The notes beneath the pieces are model-generated. The model did no database searches. It saw nothing but the letters and a program-made list of their open reading frames with translations, and had not been told where the DNA came from. Both the position numbers and the translations under genes were made by a program. A DNA stretch of 48,874 nucleotides from an uncultured bacterium (GTDB lineage: Bacteria; Patescibacteriota; Andersenbacteria; UBA10190; CAIZMI01), in assembly GCA_903934015.1 (NCBI GenBank), contig CAIZMI010000018.1:1-48874 (forward strand). Reading direction: 5' to 3'. Shown one piece after another: positions 30,511 through 38,996 of this stretch. Within the stretch, counting starts at the first letter, position 1; each line of letters opens with the position of its first letter.

Positions 30511-31464
30511 CTATTTACCTATTACCGACCCCGTACCGATTGGAAAAGTTTCACCTTTAACCGTCTCTAAGCCAAAAGTTTTTCCGGAAATTTGATGATA
30601 TGGAATCCGCATCTGCAAAATTGGCAAAAATGGTTTTACATCATTCCCTAAAAATTCGCGATATTCCGGCTCCACACTAACAATCACCTGTGTTTTTCCA
30701 TCATTCAGTTCCAGCGGAAATTTCACCCCCTTCGGCGCATTTGCTACAAAGTCCTCACCGGGCACAGACCAACTAGTCTTTTTTCCACCAAAATACGATT
30801 TCTCATCAGCTTTGTTTGCATCACTAAACATTCCGAGGAAAAATTTTCCGCTTTTATCGGTCACAACAAATACACCATATTTCCAACCAGCCGGTAATTT
30901 TGCCAAATTCAACCCCGACACAACACCGTTTGCATCTTTTGTAAACCAAAGACCGGCAACACCTTTGCTCTTTGTCAAAGTTGGATTGGCCAACAAGGCC
31001 ACTTGATCACCCTTGATTTCCGGTAATACCGCCTTTAATTCAACACTAGTTTCTTTAAAACTTCCCTGTAAAACGATACGTTCACTACGTTCTGAAACAG
31101 GACTATCTCCTTTTTCCACAGCAACAAGCAATGTCGCGCCAGAACGTGGCACATCCAAAAGTGACAAGGCTGTAAAGGGATCTCCGGCCAATGTGACCAA
31201 CGACCCGCCATCCATAACCTTAAAATAACCTATCGGCTGTTCGCCACCTTCAAGATTTCTAAGCCAAATTTCATAATGATCTCCTTTATTGCTTGGCAAC
31301 TTATCCAATTGCAAACTCAAATCCGCAATCGGACCACTGCTAACACCCTGTCCAATTTCATTTTTAACCTTTTCCGGCATTAAAAAATATCCAAAAATCG
31401 CCCCAACCACCAAGATCGGTATAACTGCCCCAACCCAACCGCCTTTTGTAAATACTCGTGCCAT
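30511..31464 (-). CDS. Membrane-anchored hypothetical protein, RskA-like beta domains
   Basis: 317 residues: an N-terminal signal anchor (GGWVGAVIPILVVGAIFGYF), then an extracytoplasmic part. Two similar units can be seen, LDKLPSNKGDHYEIWLRNLE..GYFKVM and LAKLPAGWKYGVFVVTDKSG..FFLGMF, resembling the C-terminal domain of anti-sigma-K factor RskA (LPaG..YevWL). No anti-sigma helix precedes the membrane segment, so it is not a classical anti-sigma factor. GGGGG lies 5-6 nt before the ATG. It lies upstream of pilB on the same strand and may be linked to it. Confidence 0.65.
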   Translation of the reverse strand: MARVFTKGGWVGAVIPILVVGAIFGYFLMPEKVKNEIGQGVSSGPIADLSLQLDKLPSNKGDHYEIWLRNLEGGEQPIGYFKVMDGGSLVTLAGDPFTALSLLDVPRSGATLLVAVEKGDSPVSERSERIVLQGSFKETSVELKAVLPEIKGDQVALLANPTLTKSKGVAGLWFTKDANGVVSGLNLAKLPAGWKYGVFVVTDKSGKFFLGMFSDANKADEKSYFGGKKTSWSVPGEDFVANAPKGVKFPLELNDGKTQVIVSVEPEYREFLGNDVKPFLPILQMRIPYHQISGKTFGLETVKGETFPIGTGSVIGK

Positions 31465-31534
31465 ATAACCCCCGTTAATAGTCTATAGTCTCATTATACC
31501 GAACCAAAAGGAATATATACAGAGACAACAGATT

Positions 31535-31571
31535 AAAAAATCGTCGGATCACTCAGAACCGACGATTTTTT
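31535..31571. terminator. Bidirectional terminator
   Basis: AAAAAATCGTCGG-atcactcagaa-CCGACGATTTTTT,13-bp stem. It serves the minus-strand amidohydrolase gene. Confidence 0.85.
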
Positions 31572-31605
31572 CATGACTTCTTTTTTCATTCCGCGACACT
31601 TCGAT

Positions 31606-32748
31606 TCACTTCCCGTTTTGCGGCAAAGAAGCGAAAACGTCTTGATCCTGGTGAATGGCGCGTTCAACGGCCGACAAGTCGACATTGTTGAGACCAACAC
31701 CGGCCGCCAGTTTTGCCCAAACGTGTGGCGCGGCAAACCGGGCGGCATGTCCCAAGAATTTAACCTCTGTGAGCATGTCACCATCACCCTGTGGAACAAA
31801 CAAGTCGGCAATGTTGTCCGATCCCAGACGTACCGGAACCTTTTGGAAACACAGATCCAATACGCGAGCGATGGAATTGTGTGTCGGAGCAGGAACGGGG
31901 CGCAGTTGGCGCATCGAGATCGCTGCCGTGGGGCAAACGATCACACCAACCTTGTGTTTCTTCAGCTTGTCGACCAGCGCCTGAAAGCGTTCGTCGGAGT
32001 AAGCAGAAGGAGAGATCATGTGGATAACCCACACAGTAGGACCAACATGGCCGGGAATCTTGGGACTCTCGATCCAATCCAGTCCTTCGAGCAAGACTTC
32101 CGTGCCACGCTCGTTTGGATCATTGGCTTGGTCCAGATGGAGATGCACCTCCTTTTGGAGACGGCAACCCAGTTCCATCACCCGTTGAATGTGTGCACGA
32201 AAGCCAATCTTGCCGTCACGGTTGAGCTCGCTCACGAAATCATCCTTTTCGGGCAACGCCGACAGATAGTCTGTCTGCTGCGCCGCCTGCTGGAAGATTT
32301 CCCAACGGTCGGTTCCATCCTTGAAACCGAAAATTGGATTTGGCGCGATTCGAATTTCGATGCGCCCGGCGAATTTGCGCTTCAGTTTCAGCGCAATTTC
32401 AATCGCCCGCAGACCAACCCCGGTGGTGGCATCAATACACGTATCCACTCGCCGCGTGCCACAACCGATCAGGCGTTCGAGGGTGTGTGACATCCTCGAC
32501 ATCATCTTTTTGGGCCGATACGCTTCCCCCCGATGAAGATCACCAACCACGTTTTGCTTCACACGGAGTGGCAAGAGACTGGCTTCCAACGGAGACGTGT
32601 GGATGTGATCCAAGAAGAGTGCGTCGAGCGTGTCTGCTCGATCAAGATGCGCATGCGCGTTGAAAAATCCGCCGACGGCCATCACCTCCTGTAAGAGTAG
32701 TTTGTCGTAATCCGCCAAGAAACGTTGCGTACGTGAATACCTAGACAT
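31606..32748 (-). CDS. Amidohydrolase family protein, cytosine-deaminase-like
   Basis: 380 residues with a metal-dependent TIM-barrel hydrolase layout. NAHAHLDRADTL (H-x-H-L-D) occurs at residues 30-41. VHLHLDQANDP around residue 220 supplies the next His, HMIS the third His, and LGSDNIADLFVP the metal Asp. The set matches cytosine deaminase/atrazine chlorohydrolase relatives that deaminate or hydrolyse ring amides. The substrate is not predictable. AGGGG lies 8-9 nt before the ATG. Promoter TTGACA-N17-TAGATT at 32802-32830; terminator at 31535. Codons are visibly richer in G/C-ending forms than those of iPGM next door. Confidence 0.8.
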   Translation of the reverse strand: MSRYSRTQRFLADYDKLLLQEVMAVGGFFNAHAHLDRADTLDALFLDHIHTSPLEASLLPLRVKQNVVGDLHRGEAYRPKKMMSRMSHTLERLIGCGTRRVDTCIDATTGVGLRAIEIALKLKRKFAGRIEIRIAPNPIFGFKDGTDRWEIFQQAAQQTDYLSALPEKDDFVSELNRDGKIGFRAHIQRVMELGCRLQKEVHLHLDQANDPNERGTEVLLEGLDWIESPKIPGHVGPTVWVIHMISPSAYSDERFQALVDKLKKHKVGVIVCPTAAISMRQLRPVPAPTHNSIARVLDLCFQKVPVRLGSDNIADLFVPQGDGDMLTEVKFLGHAARFAAPHVWAKLAAGVGLNNVDLSAVERAIHQDQDVFASLPQNGK

Positions 32749-32801
32749 GACAAATGCCCCTTTCCATGAAAAAAGAAAGTTTTTAAAGAAAACCCTTATC
32801 C

Positions 32802-32830
32802 AATCTACTCGCTATAATTGGTGATGTCAA
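32802..32830 (-). promoter_or_regulatory. Promoter of the amidohydrolase gene
   Basis: Minus strand: TTGACA (32825-32830), 17-nt spacer, TAGATT (32802-32807). Confidence 0.7.
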
Positions 32831-32912
32831 AATTAAAAAATTTACTACATTTTTTATCGATGAGCAATCGCTTCGACACTGAAGTGCTTCGCAAAACTAC
32901 TTTTCGTCTAAT

Positions 32913-34433
32913 TTATTTTAAAATCATACTCACCCCCGTCATGCTGAACGGTTTTTCAATTTGCATCATTTCTAAAATAGTTGGCGTGATGTCGGCCAAG
33001 TTTCCGTCGTTTCTTAATTCTTTAATTGTTTTATCGGTAATAATCAACGGCACTTGATTGGTGGTGTGAGCAGTGTGCGGAACACCCGTTTCCGTATCTA
33101 CCATTCTTTCCGCATTACCATGATCAGCTGTTACAAGCATTACGCCACCGCACTCTTCAACTTTATCGGCAACGCGCTTTAACACTTCATCAACCGTGAC
33201 AATTGCTTTCAATATTGCATCCTTTTTCCCTGTGTGACCGACCATATCCGCGTTGGCAAAATTCACAACAATGAAACCGGTTCCCAAATTTATTTGCTCA
33301 ACAACTTTTTCCGCTACTTCTTTGGCACGCATTTCCGGCGCCAAATCGTGGGTTGGAACATCTTTTCTGCTTTCAACCAAAACATGAGCTTCCAAGTTAT
33401 GCGGTTCTTCTTGCCCACCATTAAAGAAATAAGTGACGTGCGCATATTTTTCTGTTTCGGCAATGTGGGCCTGCGAAATACCCTGGCGGGAAATTTCCGC
33501 GGCCAAAGTTGTTTCGATATTCTCCGGCGGAAATGCTACATGACAATCAAAACTCGCATCATATCTGGTCATTGTGACCAAACAAAGATTTTTCGTTTTA
33601 ACGTGTTCCAATAGACGCTCGGTTAACATGCGAGCGCGATCGGCGCGGAAATTGAAAAAGAAAACACCGTCGTTGTTTTGAATACTTTCCGGATCGCCTT
33701 TTTCGTTCAGAAAAACGATCGGCTCCAAGTGTTCGTCTCCAATTCCTTTTTGATGATATTCTTTTATTACTTCGGATGCCTTCTTGTGTTGATGCACATT
33801 TCCCTTGCCATGAAACATGGCATGTTCCGCTTTCGCCACCCGATCCCAATTACTATCACGATCCATCGCGTAAAAACGCCCGGTCACGGTGGCAATTATT
33901 CCCAACCCGATGTGTTCAATTTCTTGTTCTAGCATTTCAAGAAATTCATGCGCACTCTGCGGAGGCATATCGCGTCCATCGGTAACAGCATGAATCACAA
34001 CTTTTTTGATCCCTCTTTCTTTCGCTGTTTTCAAAAAGGCATGCAAATGATCCTGATGACTGTGCACACCACCCGGACTAACCAATCCGATCACGTGCAA
34101 GACAGAATCATTATTTATTACATGATCAAAAAGTGTTGTTAGTGCTGGCTGATTGTCCCAGGTTTTACCTTTAATAGCTTTTGAGATGCGGACCAAATCG
34201 GCCGCTAAAACACGTCCGGCCCCCATCGTCATGTGGCCGATTTCGCTGTTGCCCATTTGCCCCACCGGCAAGCCGACATATTCTTCACTGGCATTGATTG
34301 TCGTATGCGGGTATTCATTCCACAAGCGATCAAAACAGGGCGTTGGAGCCAAGTGAATGGCGTTATGTTCTTGCTTCGGATCGATTCCCCAACCATCGAG
34401 GATGACCAGTACTACTTGTCGTAAATTTGGCAT
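32913..34433 (-). CDS. gpmI: 2,3-bisphosphoglycerate-independent phosphoglycerate mutase
   Basis: 506 residues from ATG 34433; the track start at 34571 adds 46 residues of no homology. It starts MPNLRQVVLVILDGWG, with the metal Asp. Other family blocks are PVGQMGNSEIGHMTMGAGRV (phospho-Ser), HAVTDGRDMPPQSA, GRFYAMDRDSNWDR, FFNFRADRARMLTE, VNFANADMVGHTG and TADHGNAERM. It converts 3- to 2-phosphoglycerate in glycolysis with two Mn ions. TATCTT lies 5 nt before the ATG, with no Shine-Dalgarno. Confidence 0.96.
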   Translation of the reverse strand: MPNLRQVVLVILDGWGIDPKQEHNAIHLAPTPCFDRLWNEYPHTTINASEEYVGLPVGQMGNSEIGHMTMGAGRVLAADLVRISKAIKGKTWDNQPALTTLFDHVINNDSVLHVIGLVSPGGVHSHQDHLHAFLKTAKERGIKKVVIHAVTDGRDMPPQSAHEFLEMLEQEIEHIGLGIIATVTGRFYAMDRDSNWDRVAKAEHAMFHGKGNVHQHKKASEVIKEYHQKGIGDEHLEPIVFLNEKGDPESIQNNDGVFFFNFRADRARMLTERLLEHVKTKNLCLVTMTRYDASFDCHVAFPPENIETTLAAEISRQGISQAHIAETEKYAHVTYFFNGGQEEPHNLEAHVLVESRKDVPTHDLAPEMRAKEVAEKVVEQINLGTGFIVVNFANADMVGHTGKKDAILKAIVTVDEVLKRVADKVEECGGVMLVTADHGNAERMVDTETGVPHTAHTTNQVPLIITDKTIKELRNDGNLADITPTILEMMQIEKPFSMTGVSMILK

Positions 34434-34540
34434 AAGTGAAGATATTATCGACGAAAAATGCAGTTTGGACAATATGAATGCTTGTTGGGTGCGACACGTT
34501 TCATCGGACAAATAGCTAAGCATGGCAACAAAACCAAGAG

Positions 34541-34726
34541 TCATACGCAATAATGAATTAATAGGCGTCACGTCTTATAAAGGAATTGCGAGGCTTTTCA
34601 AAGCCGAAGCAATCTCTTTGGTGTTTTTATGAGAGCTTGCCACGCCTCGCCCATTTCAAAAAATGGTCGATGGCTCGCAAAGACGCTACTTTACGTTGTT
34701 CGTTTTTTACCCACTATTGCGTATGA
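34541..34726. repeat. Inverted-repeat-bounded element containing a decayed TTGCGAGG repeat
   Basis: Perfect 12-bp arms TCATACGCAATA (34541-34552) / TATTGCGTATGA (34715-34726). Inside (34583-34685) is a copy of the dispersed AATTGCGAGGC..GAAGCAATCTC..CTCGCAAAGACG repeat. The remaining intergenic bases to 34774 carry no gene. Confidence 0.65.
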
Positions 34727-34773
34727 TCCAAACCAATCCTCGCCTTCCCTTGAATAAGGGAGAGAACACGACT

Positions 34774-36036
34774 TTAATCGTTCGAAATTTTTACCCTTAG
34801 TGACTTCATCCAATACCGAACGGCCATCATATTGGGAAGAATTGACCAGAGATAGCGCAAGTCAGCTAATTGTTTTACCACCCACGCGAGGAGCCCTGAA
34901 AATTGAAATGGTCCGATACGCGCCAAGGCAAATTTTCCTCCGACAGCAATCAATAATGGTCTATGGTTAGAAAAATACGACATAAGTGGTCGTTCTTCCA
35001 AACGACGAATTATGTTTTCTGCTACGACTTCCGCTTGTTGTAATGCCGCCCATGCCACGTCCGGTGCGACTTTTCCAGTTATTGGATCAATAAAGTACGT
35101 ACAATCGCCTGCCACAAAGATATTCGTACTGCCGGAAACAACAAGATTTTTGTCGGTAACCAAACCACCAGTTGTATTCAATGGAAAATTTGATCTTAAC
35201 AACACATCATTTACGCGCGTCCCCGCCAACCAAACAGTCGTAAATGTTGGAATAATAACGCCCCCGGCAATTTCCACACCATCGGAATGTACCGTCACAA
35301 CTTTTGTGTGAGCTCGCATCTGCACACCCAACTTCCGCAATCGCTCATGCCCTATATTACGCAACATCCCCGGACACGCATGAAGAACGTAATCCGTTTC
35401 TTCGCATAAAATAATTTTGGGAATATCACTAGCTACACGGTGCAACCGACAAAGTTTTTTTACAAACAACGCCAATTCGGACGCGTACTCAACTCCTGTC
35501 GGCCCACCTCCAGCAATAACGAATGTAAATGCTTTTTGTTGTGCCATAAGCGAAGCAACACGATATCGTAAAAATAAAGAAATGATATGTTTTCGAAGTG
35601 CCACCGCGTCATCTAAACCACGCAGTGTAAACGCATGATTATTAGCACCCGGAGTATCGCTTGTTTGCGCTTGTGATCCAAGCGAAATAATCATAAAATC
35701 CGGCGTCTCTGTATGCCCATCCGTTAAATAAAACTTGCCTGTTTTTGATTCGATTCCACTAATTACTCCCTGCATAAAATTCACTGATGTTCCATCAAAA
35801 ATTTTAGCGTAAGGAGCGGTGGCAACATCGGTAAGAACGCGTCCAACGGCTTCCAATTCCCAAGGTACAAAAGCATTAGCAATTTCATATAAAACAGGCG
35901 CGTTGATGTGGTATGGATGACGATCAATAAGATTAATCTCCAAATCCTTTCCCGAATCAGAAAGAAGATGAGCAACGCGTATCCCCGCGAAACCACCACC
36001 TAAAATATAGACTTTTTTTGTTTGTGTTTGTTCCAC
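34774..36036 (-). CDS. NAD(P)/FAD-dependent oxidoreductase, NDH-2-like
   Basis: 420 residues. N-terminal FAD site: VYILGGGFAGIRVA at residues 9-22 with INLIDRHPYH. Second dinucleotide site: FVIAGGGPTGVEYASELA around 170. FAD motif: NIFVAGDCTYFIDP, then VAWAALQQAEVVAENI, typical of type II NADH dehydrogenases, which pass electrons from NADH to quinone without pumping protons. No quinone or terminal oxidase genes are nearby, so the acceptor is unknown. The start is GTG 36036 with TATAAT 6 nt upstream, a leaderless layout. Confidence 0.88.
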   Translation of the reverse strand: MEQTQTKKVYILGGGFAGIRVAHLLSDSGKDLEINLIDRHPYHINAPVLYEIANAFVPWELEAVGRVLTDVATAPYAKIFDGTSVNFMQGVISGIESKTGKFYLTDGHTETPDFMIISLGSQAQTSDTPGANNHAFTLRGLDDAVALRKHIISLFLRYRVASLMAQQKAFTFVIAGGGPTGVEYASELALFVKKLCRLHRVASDIPKIILCEETDYVLHACPGMLRNIGHERLRKLGVQMRAHTKVVTVHSDGVEIAGGVIIPTFTTVWLAGTRVNDVLLRSNFPLNTTGGLVTDKNLVVSGSTNIFVAGDCTYFIDPITGKVAPDVAWAALQQAEVVAENIIRRLEERPLMSYFSNHRPLLIAVGGKFALARIGPFQFSGLLAWVVKQLADLRYLWSILPNMMAVRYWMKSLRVKISND

Positions 36037-36117
36037 GGATTTATTATAGCAAACTTCAAATGAGACAGCGAAGAAGCATCCGATATTGTAAAAAATATCA
36101 GACTGTGATTGTCCACC

Positions 36118-36212
36118 ATTTTTCCATGGTTCGCTTCACGCGAGAAAACGACGAATGCACAATGTGCCTCCCTCTATTGAATACGTTTAGAACTTTGAAC
36201 TGGGGGAAAATA
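36118..36212. repeat. Repeat family with core ATTGAATACGTTTAGAACTTTG, copy 1
   Basis: Core CTATTGAATACGTTTAGAAC plus TTTGAACTGGGGGAAAATAC. The right end can pair with ATTTTTCCATGGTTC at the left end. CGCGAGAAAACGACGAA lies between. Copies 2 and 3 are at 36903-37013 and 44220-44264. The track ORF 36098..36343 is its translation. Confidence 0.75.
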
Positions 36213-36272
36213 CAAGAAAATCTGCTAAAACTCGGTTCAACTTTTGAGCTTAATATTTTGGCATGCCAAAGG

Positions 36273-36301
36273 TTGACAAAAACAGAATAGAATAGTAGTA
36301 T
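36273..36301 (+). promoter_or_regulatory. Promoter of the 36358 gene
   Basis: TTGACA (36273-36278), 17-nt spacer, TAGTAT (36296-36301). Confidence 0.75.
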
Positions 36302-36357
36302 GCACTGTTCTGCTTTGAAGTGGTGTTCTTTCCCAGTTTCCAATTTTGGATGATCCC

Positions 36358-36723
36358 ATGAGACTTTTCAGAGTCAAAACCCGCTTTCTCGGTAAGGACT
36401 TGGACAAAACGGTGTTGCTTGGATATCTCGTCGCAATGACCGATGACGAGGTTTTTGAGGAAATCAGCAAGCAACATTGTTCCGGCGCATGGGCAGGCAA
36501 CAAAGAGGGGTACGAAGGCGATCCCGACGAGCTGGCCTATATCGATACCAAGAAACAAGAAATCGTCGAAGCCCGAGGTGACTTTGACCAAGAAAATGAC
36601 GGAGAATTCTACGACAAGAAATACGGCTGGGAAGATCTCGGCGAAGTGTCCGAGGAAGACATCGCCACCCTGAAGAGGCTCGGTATTCTTGGAATCAAGA
36701 CAGCCCCCGCACAAGAGGATTGA
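36358..36723 (+). CDS. Hypothetical acidic protein (121 aa)
   Basis: ATG 36358 (MRLFRVKTRFLGKDLDKTVL); the track uses TTG 36346. The first 45 residues are mixed, with a possible helix (TDDEVFEEISKQH). The rest is strongly acidic and hydrophilic (KEGYEGDPDELAYIDTKKQE, DFDQENDGEFYDKKYGWEDL), ending in a short helix (EEDIATLKRLGI). No family recognised. It is a cassette with its own promoter and terminator. Codons favour G/C endings. Confidence 0.65.
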   Translation: MRLFRVKTRFLGKDLDKTVLLGYLVAMTDDEVFEEISKQHCSGAWAGNKEGYEGDPDELAYIDTKKQEIVEARGDFDQENDGEFYDKKYGWEDLGEVSEEDIATLKRLGILGIKTAPAQED

Positions 36724-36811
36724 GCCCGTAGAGCCACGGGAAAATCCTCGCCCCGCATCGCGGAAGAGACTCGCGTGTCGTAACGCGACCGACCGAGATC
36801 GTTGCTCATTC

Positions 36812-36850
36812 AGAAGACCGTTTGGTTCAACCCAGCGGTCTTTTTTCTTG
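36812..36850 (+). terminator. Intrinsic terminator
   Basis: AAGACCG..CGGTCTT stem followed by TTTTTTCTT. Confidence 0.75.
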
Positions 36851-36902
36851 ATTGTTAATTTGCGACTCTGAAGCGTCGCGCCGAAGCGCGGAAACGCCCG
36901 TA

Positions 36903-37013
36903 AATTTTCCCCCCAATTCGTCGGGCGTGTCCCGCGTCGCGCGAGAAAACGCCGAACGTACGATGTGGCTCCCCCCATTGAATACGTTTAGAACTTTGGA
37001 TTGGGGGAAAATA
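36903..37013. repeat. Repeat family with core ATTGAATACGTTTAGAACTTTG, copy 2
   Basis: The clearest copy. The left arm ATTTTCCCCCCAATTC is complementary to the right arm GATTGGGGGAAAAT except for one extra C. Inside are CGCGAGAAAACGCCGAA and the CATTGAATACGTTTAGAAC core. It lies about 90 bp before the ThiF-like gene. The track ORFs 36827..37036 and 36250..36978 are shadows that read through it. Confidence 0.8.
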
Positions 37014-37106
37014 CGAGCGGAATTACAAAAGTTCAATCTTCAAAACCTATCAGCATTTATCTCAAACAATCGTGCAATAATATAGGAACTGCTCTAACAT
37101 GACCGC

Positions 37107-37895
37107 ATGGAACCACAAATACCATCTTTTGAAGATACCAGGTACAACAGACAACTTATGATGCCGGAATGGGGAGCAAAACGACAAGATTTGCTTAAAA
37201 GTGCTCGCGTAGCAGTTATTGGCGCAGGTGGAGTAAAATCCACCCTTCTTATGGCACTCGTGGCAGGAGGCGTCGGAAATATTCGCATTATTGAATTCGA
37301 CCACCTCGAATTATCCAATCTTAATCGTCAAATATTGTACCGAACATCAGGCATTGGACAATCAAAGGGGCAACTTGCAATTGCAACGCTAAAAGACCTG
37401 AACCCGGAAATCAATCTAGAATTAATCGAAGACAAGATTTCAGAGTACAACATATCCGACCTGCTTAACAGTTGGGATTTTATTGTCGAAGGCGGCGATT
37501 CCCCCGCAGGTCGAAATCTTGTAAATGACTATTGTCTTCAAACAAAAAAACCTTTTGTACACACATCGGCACAATATAACTATGGATATGCTTTTTCTGT
37601 TGTACCAGAGTGGCAGACAGCGTGTTTCGCGTGTTACTTTCCAAATGACCACACGAGAGAAATTAATACTGGCCCCGTCCCAGTGAGCGTGTTGGCAACC
37701 TCAATTGCCGGTAGTCTTGGCGCAGCCGAAATATTCAAATGGTTTTTGGGATACAAAAACAACCTAATAATCAATAAAAAATTATGTTTTAGTTCACTTT
37801 TATTAAGCGGTGAATTCCAATATGAAGAAACCCAGTGCAATCCACATTGTGAAGTTTGCTCCAAATATTACACAAAAAAGTTTGAAGGGGGGTGA
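37107..37895 (+). CDS. ThiF/MoeB/MccB-type E1-like adenylyltransferase
   Basis: 262 residues. An E1-like core is visible: RYNRQLMMPEWGAKRQ near the start, VAVIGAGGVKSTLLM (nucleotide loop, with Lys where Gly is usual), IIEFDHLELSNLNRQILYRT (ATP-Asp and Arg), KGQLAIATLKDLNP. Zinc Cys pairs CFAC and CNPHCEVC are intact. I see no Cys in the usual crossover-loop position (NTGPVPVSVLATSIAG). The family activates the C-terminus of a small protein or peptide as an acyl-adenylate (ThiS, MoaD, MccA). There is no N-terminal RRE domain. The next gene, 5 bp away, encodes a 56-aa protein ending in Gly, a plausible substrate. Confidence 0.85.
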   Translation: MEPQIPSFEDTRYNRQLMMPEWGAKRQDLLKSARVAVIGAGGVKSTLLMALVAGGVGNIRIIEFDHLELSNLNRQILYRTSGIGQSKGQLAIATLKDLNPEINLELIEDKISEYNISDLLNSWDFIVEGGDSPAGRNLVNDYCLQTKKPFVHTSAQYNYGYAFSVVPEWQTACFACYFPNDHTREINTGPVPVSVLATSIAGSLGAAEIFKWFLGYKNNLIINKKLCFSSLLLSGEFQYEETQCNPHCEVCSKYYTKKFEGG

Positions 37896-37900
37896 TCAAA

Positions 37901-38071
37901 ATGCAAACGATTAAATTACGAGGTCTTGCAGAGGGAATTCTTGGCGCTTCTAGCGTACAAGCCATAAACATGGAAGAAGTCTTTGCAAACCACTCAGCAT
38001 TGGCAGCTGTTCGACAAAAACTTGAAATTAAAAAAAATTGTATCAGCGGTTTTGCGGCATGTGACGGTTGA
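37901..38071 (+). CDS. 56-aa peptide, candidate substrate of the ThiF-like enzyme
   Basis: ATG 37901 to TGA 38071, 5 bp after the E1-like gene. The ribosome site GGGGGGTGATC overlaps the enzyme stop and matches the extended anti-Shine-Dalgarno GGAGGTGATC at nearly every base, much stronger than that of the enzyme gene. The peptide starts MQTIKLRGLAEGILGASSVQ and ends NCISGFAACDG, with two Cys near a C-terminal Gly. It is shorter than ThiS/MoaD and lacks a terminal GG. It could be a RiPP precursor or a ubiquitin-like modifier; this is inference from context. Too short for the ORF track. Confidence 0.6.
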   Translation: MQTIKLRGLAEGILGASSVQAINMEEVFANHSALAAVRQKLEIKKNCISGFAACDG

Positions 38072-38093
38072 ACAAAATTTTTTTTGATTTTTA

Positions 38094-38127
38094 CAACCCC
38101 TGCTGAAATTGGCGGGGTTGTAATTTT
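38094..38127 (+). terminator. Terminator after the ThiF-peptide pair
   Basis: CAACCCC..GGGGTTG stem with a T/A-rich tail (TAATTTTA). The tail is weak. Confidence 0.6.
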
Positions 38128-38207
38128 ATCACTTGGCAAATAATACAACTACCACCTTATCTATAAACGCATAAATTCTTTACCCAATCGAATACTAAGG
38201 AGAACAC

Positions 38208-38916
38208 ATGACTTCGACTTTTCCGAGTTATAGTCTTGAAGAATCCGTCGAAAACCATCATCTTTTTTTGAGGGAAAACAATTACGAAGTCTGCGTTTCG
38301 CGCTACCGTTTAGTGGGTTAGGCCATGTTGCAGCAAATGCCCACCTTCTGGAGCGAAGTCCAAAATCGGACCGAATCACGTTATATGCGCCACCAAGTGA
38401 CACAACATAATGTTGCGAAATGTTGCGCCACCCGCGCATAAGTGCGCATAAGATGTATTACAAAGCAGTTATCCCTTGGGCAAAAAAAAATACAAGAATA
38501 CTTCCCTCCCGAAGTTCTCACGTTGGCAGATAACCTGAATATACCAATAATCTTGAATTTGCCTTCGGTGATCACAACTTGTCTCGACGACCTTCTGAAT
38601 CTTATCAAATCGTTTCCCCACCTACGTATCGTCATCGCACAACTCGGATCTTCTAAACAGGTTATTCCGGAACTTCAAGAAGCATTCGAAAAAGTTGCCA
38701 AGTTCGAAACTGTCAGAATGGACACCGCAATGAATCCAACCGCTGAAGTGGTCAGGTTGGCACTTTCAACATTCGGCCACGAACGAGTGATGTAACGAAC
38801 ATTGCCAGTATAAACATTTGGCCACCAACGTTGTTCATGCACTCTGGCAATCGCTTAGAGCAATCAAAGACGCGATTGCAATCATTCACAGTCACGCGCA
38901 AGAGAGCGTTAAATAA
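38208..38916 (+). pseudogene. Amidohydrolase (TIM-barrel) pseudogene, several frameshifts
   Basis: AAGGAG precedes ATG 38208. One frame reads MTSTFPSYSLEESVENHHLF..NNYEVCV. The protein continues in another frame as ALPFSGLGHVAANAHLLERS. A third section begins MYYKAVIPWAKK. At an A9 run the frame shifts to IQEYFPPEVLTLADNLNIPI and reads on to LALSTFGHERVM, then stop. The C-terminus VHALWQSLRAIKDAIAIIHS lies in yet another frame and ends at 38916. The parts together look like one amidohydrolase-2-type protein with internal deletions. The track ORF 38442..38795 is its largest intact piece. Confidence 0.8.
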
Positions 38917-38964
38917 AAAATATTCTTTCACAACGCAAAACCGTTCTTTGGTTTCTACCCCCCC

Positions 38965-38987
38965 CCGCAACTACTTGCGGTTTTTTT
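38965..38987 (+). terminator. Intrinsic terminator
   Basis: CCGCAA-ctac-TTGCGG followed by seven T. Confidence 0.9.
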
Positions 38988-38996
38988 ATTAATTAT

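Noticed and set aside
36250-36978. Minus-strand ORF of 242 codons
   Set aside because: It reads antisense through the 36358 cassette, its terminator and a repeat.
38442-38795. Intact small hydrolase
   Set aside because: It is only the largest open piece of a frameshifted amidohydrolase; start and end lie in other frames.
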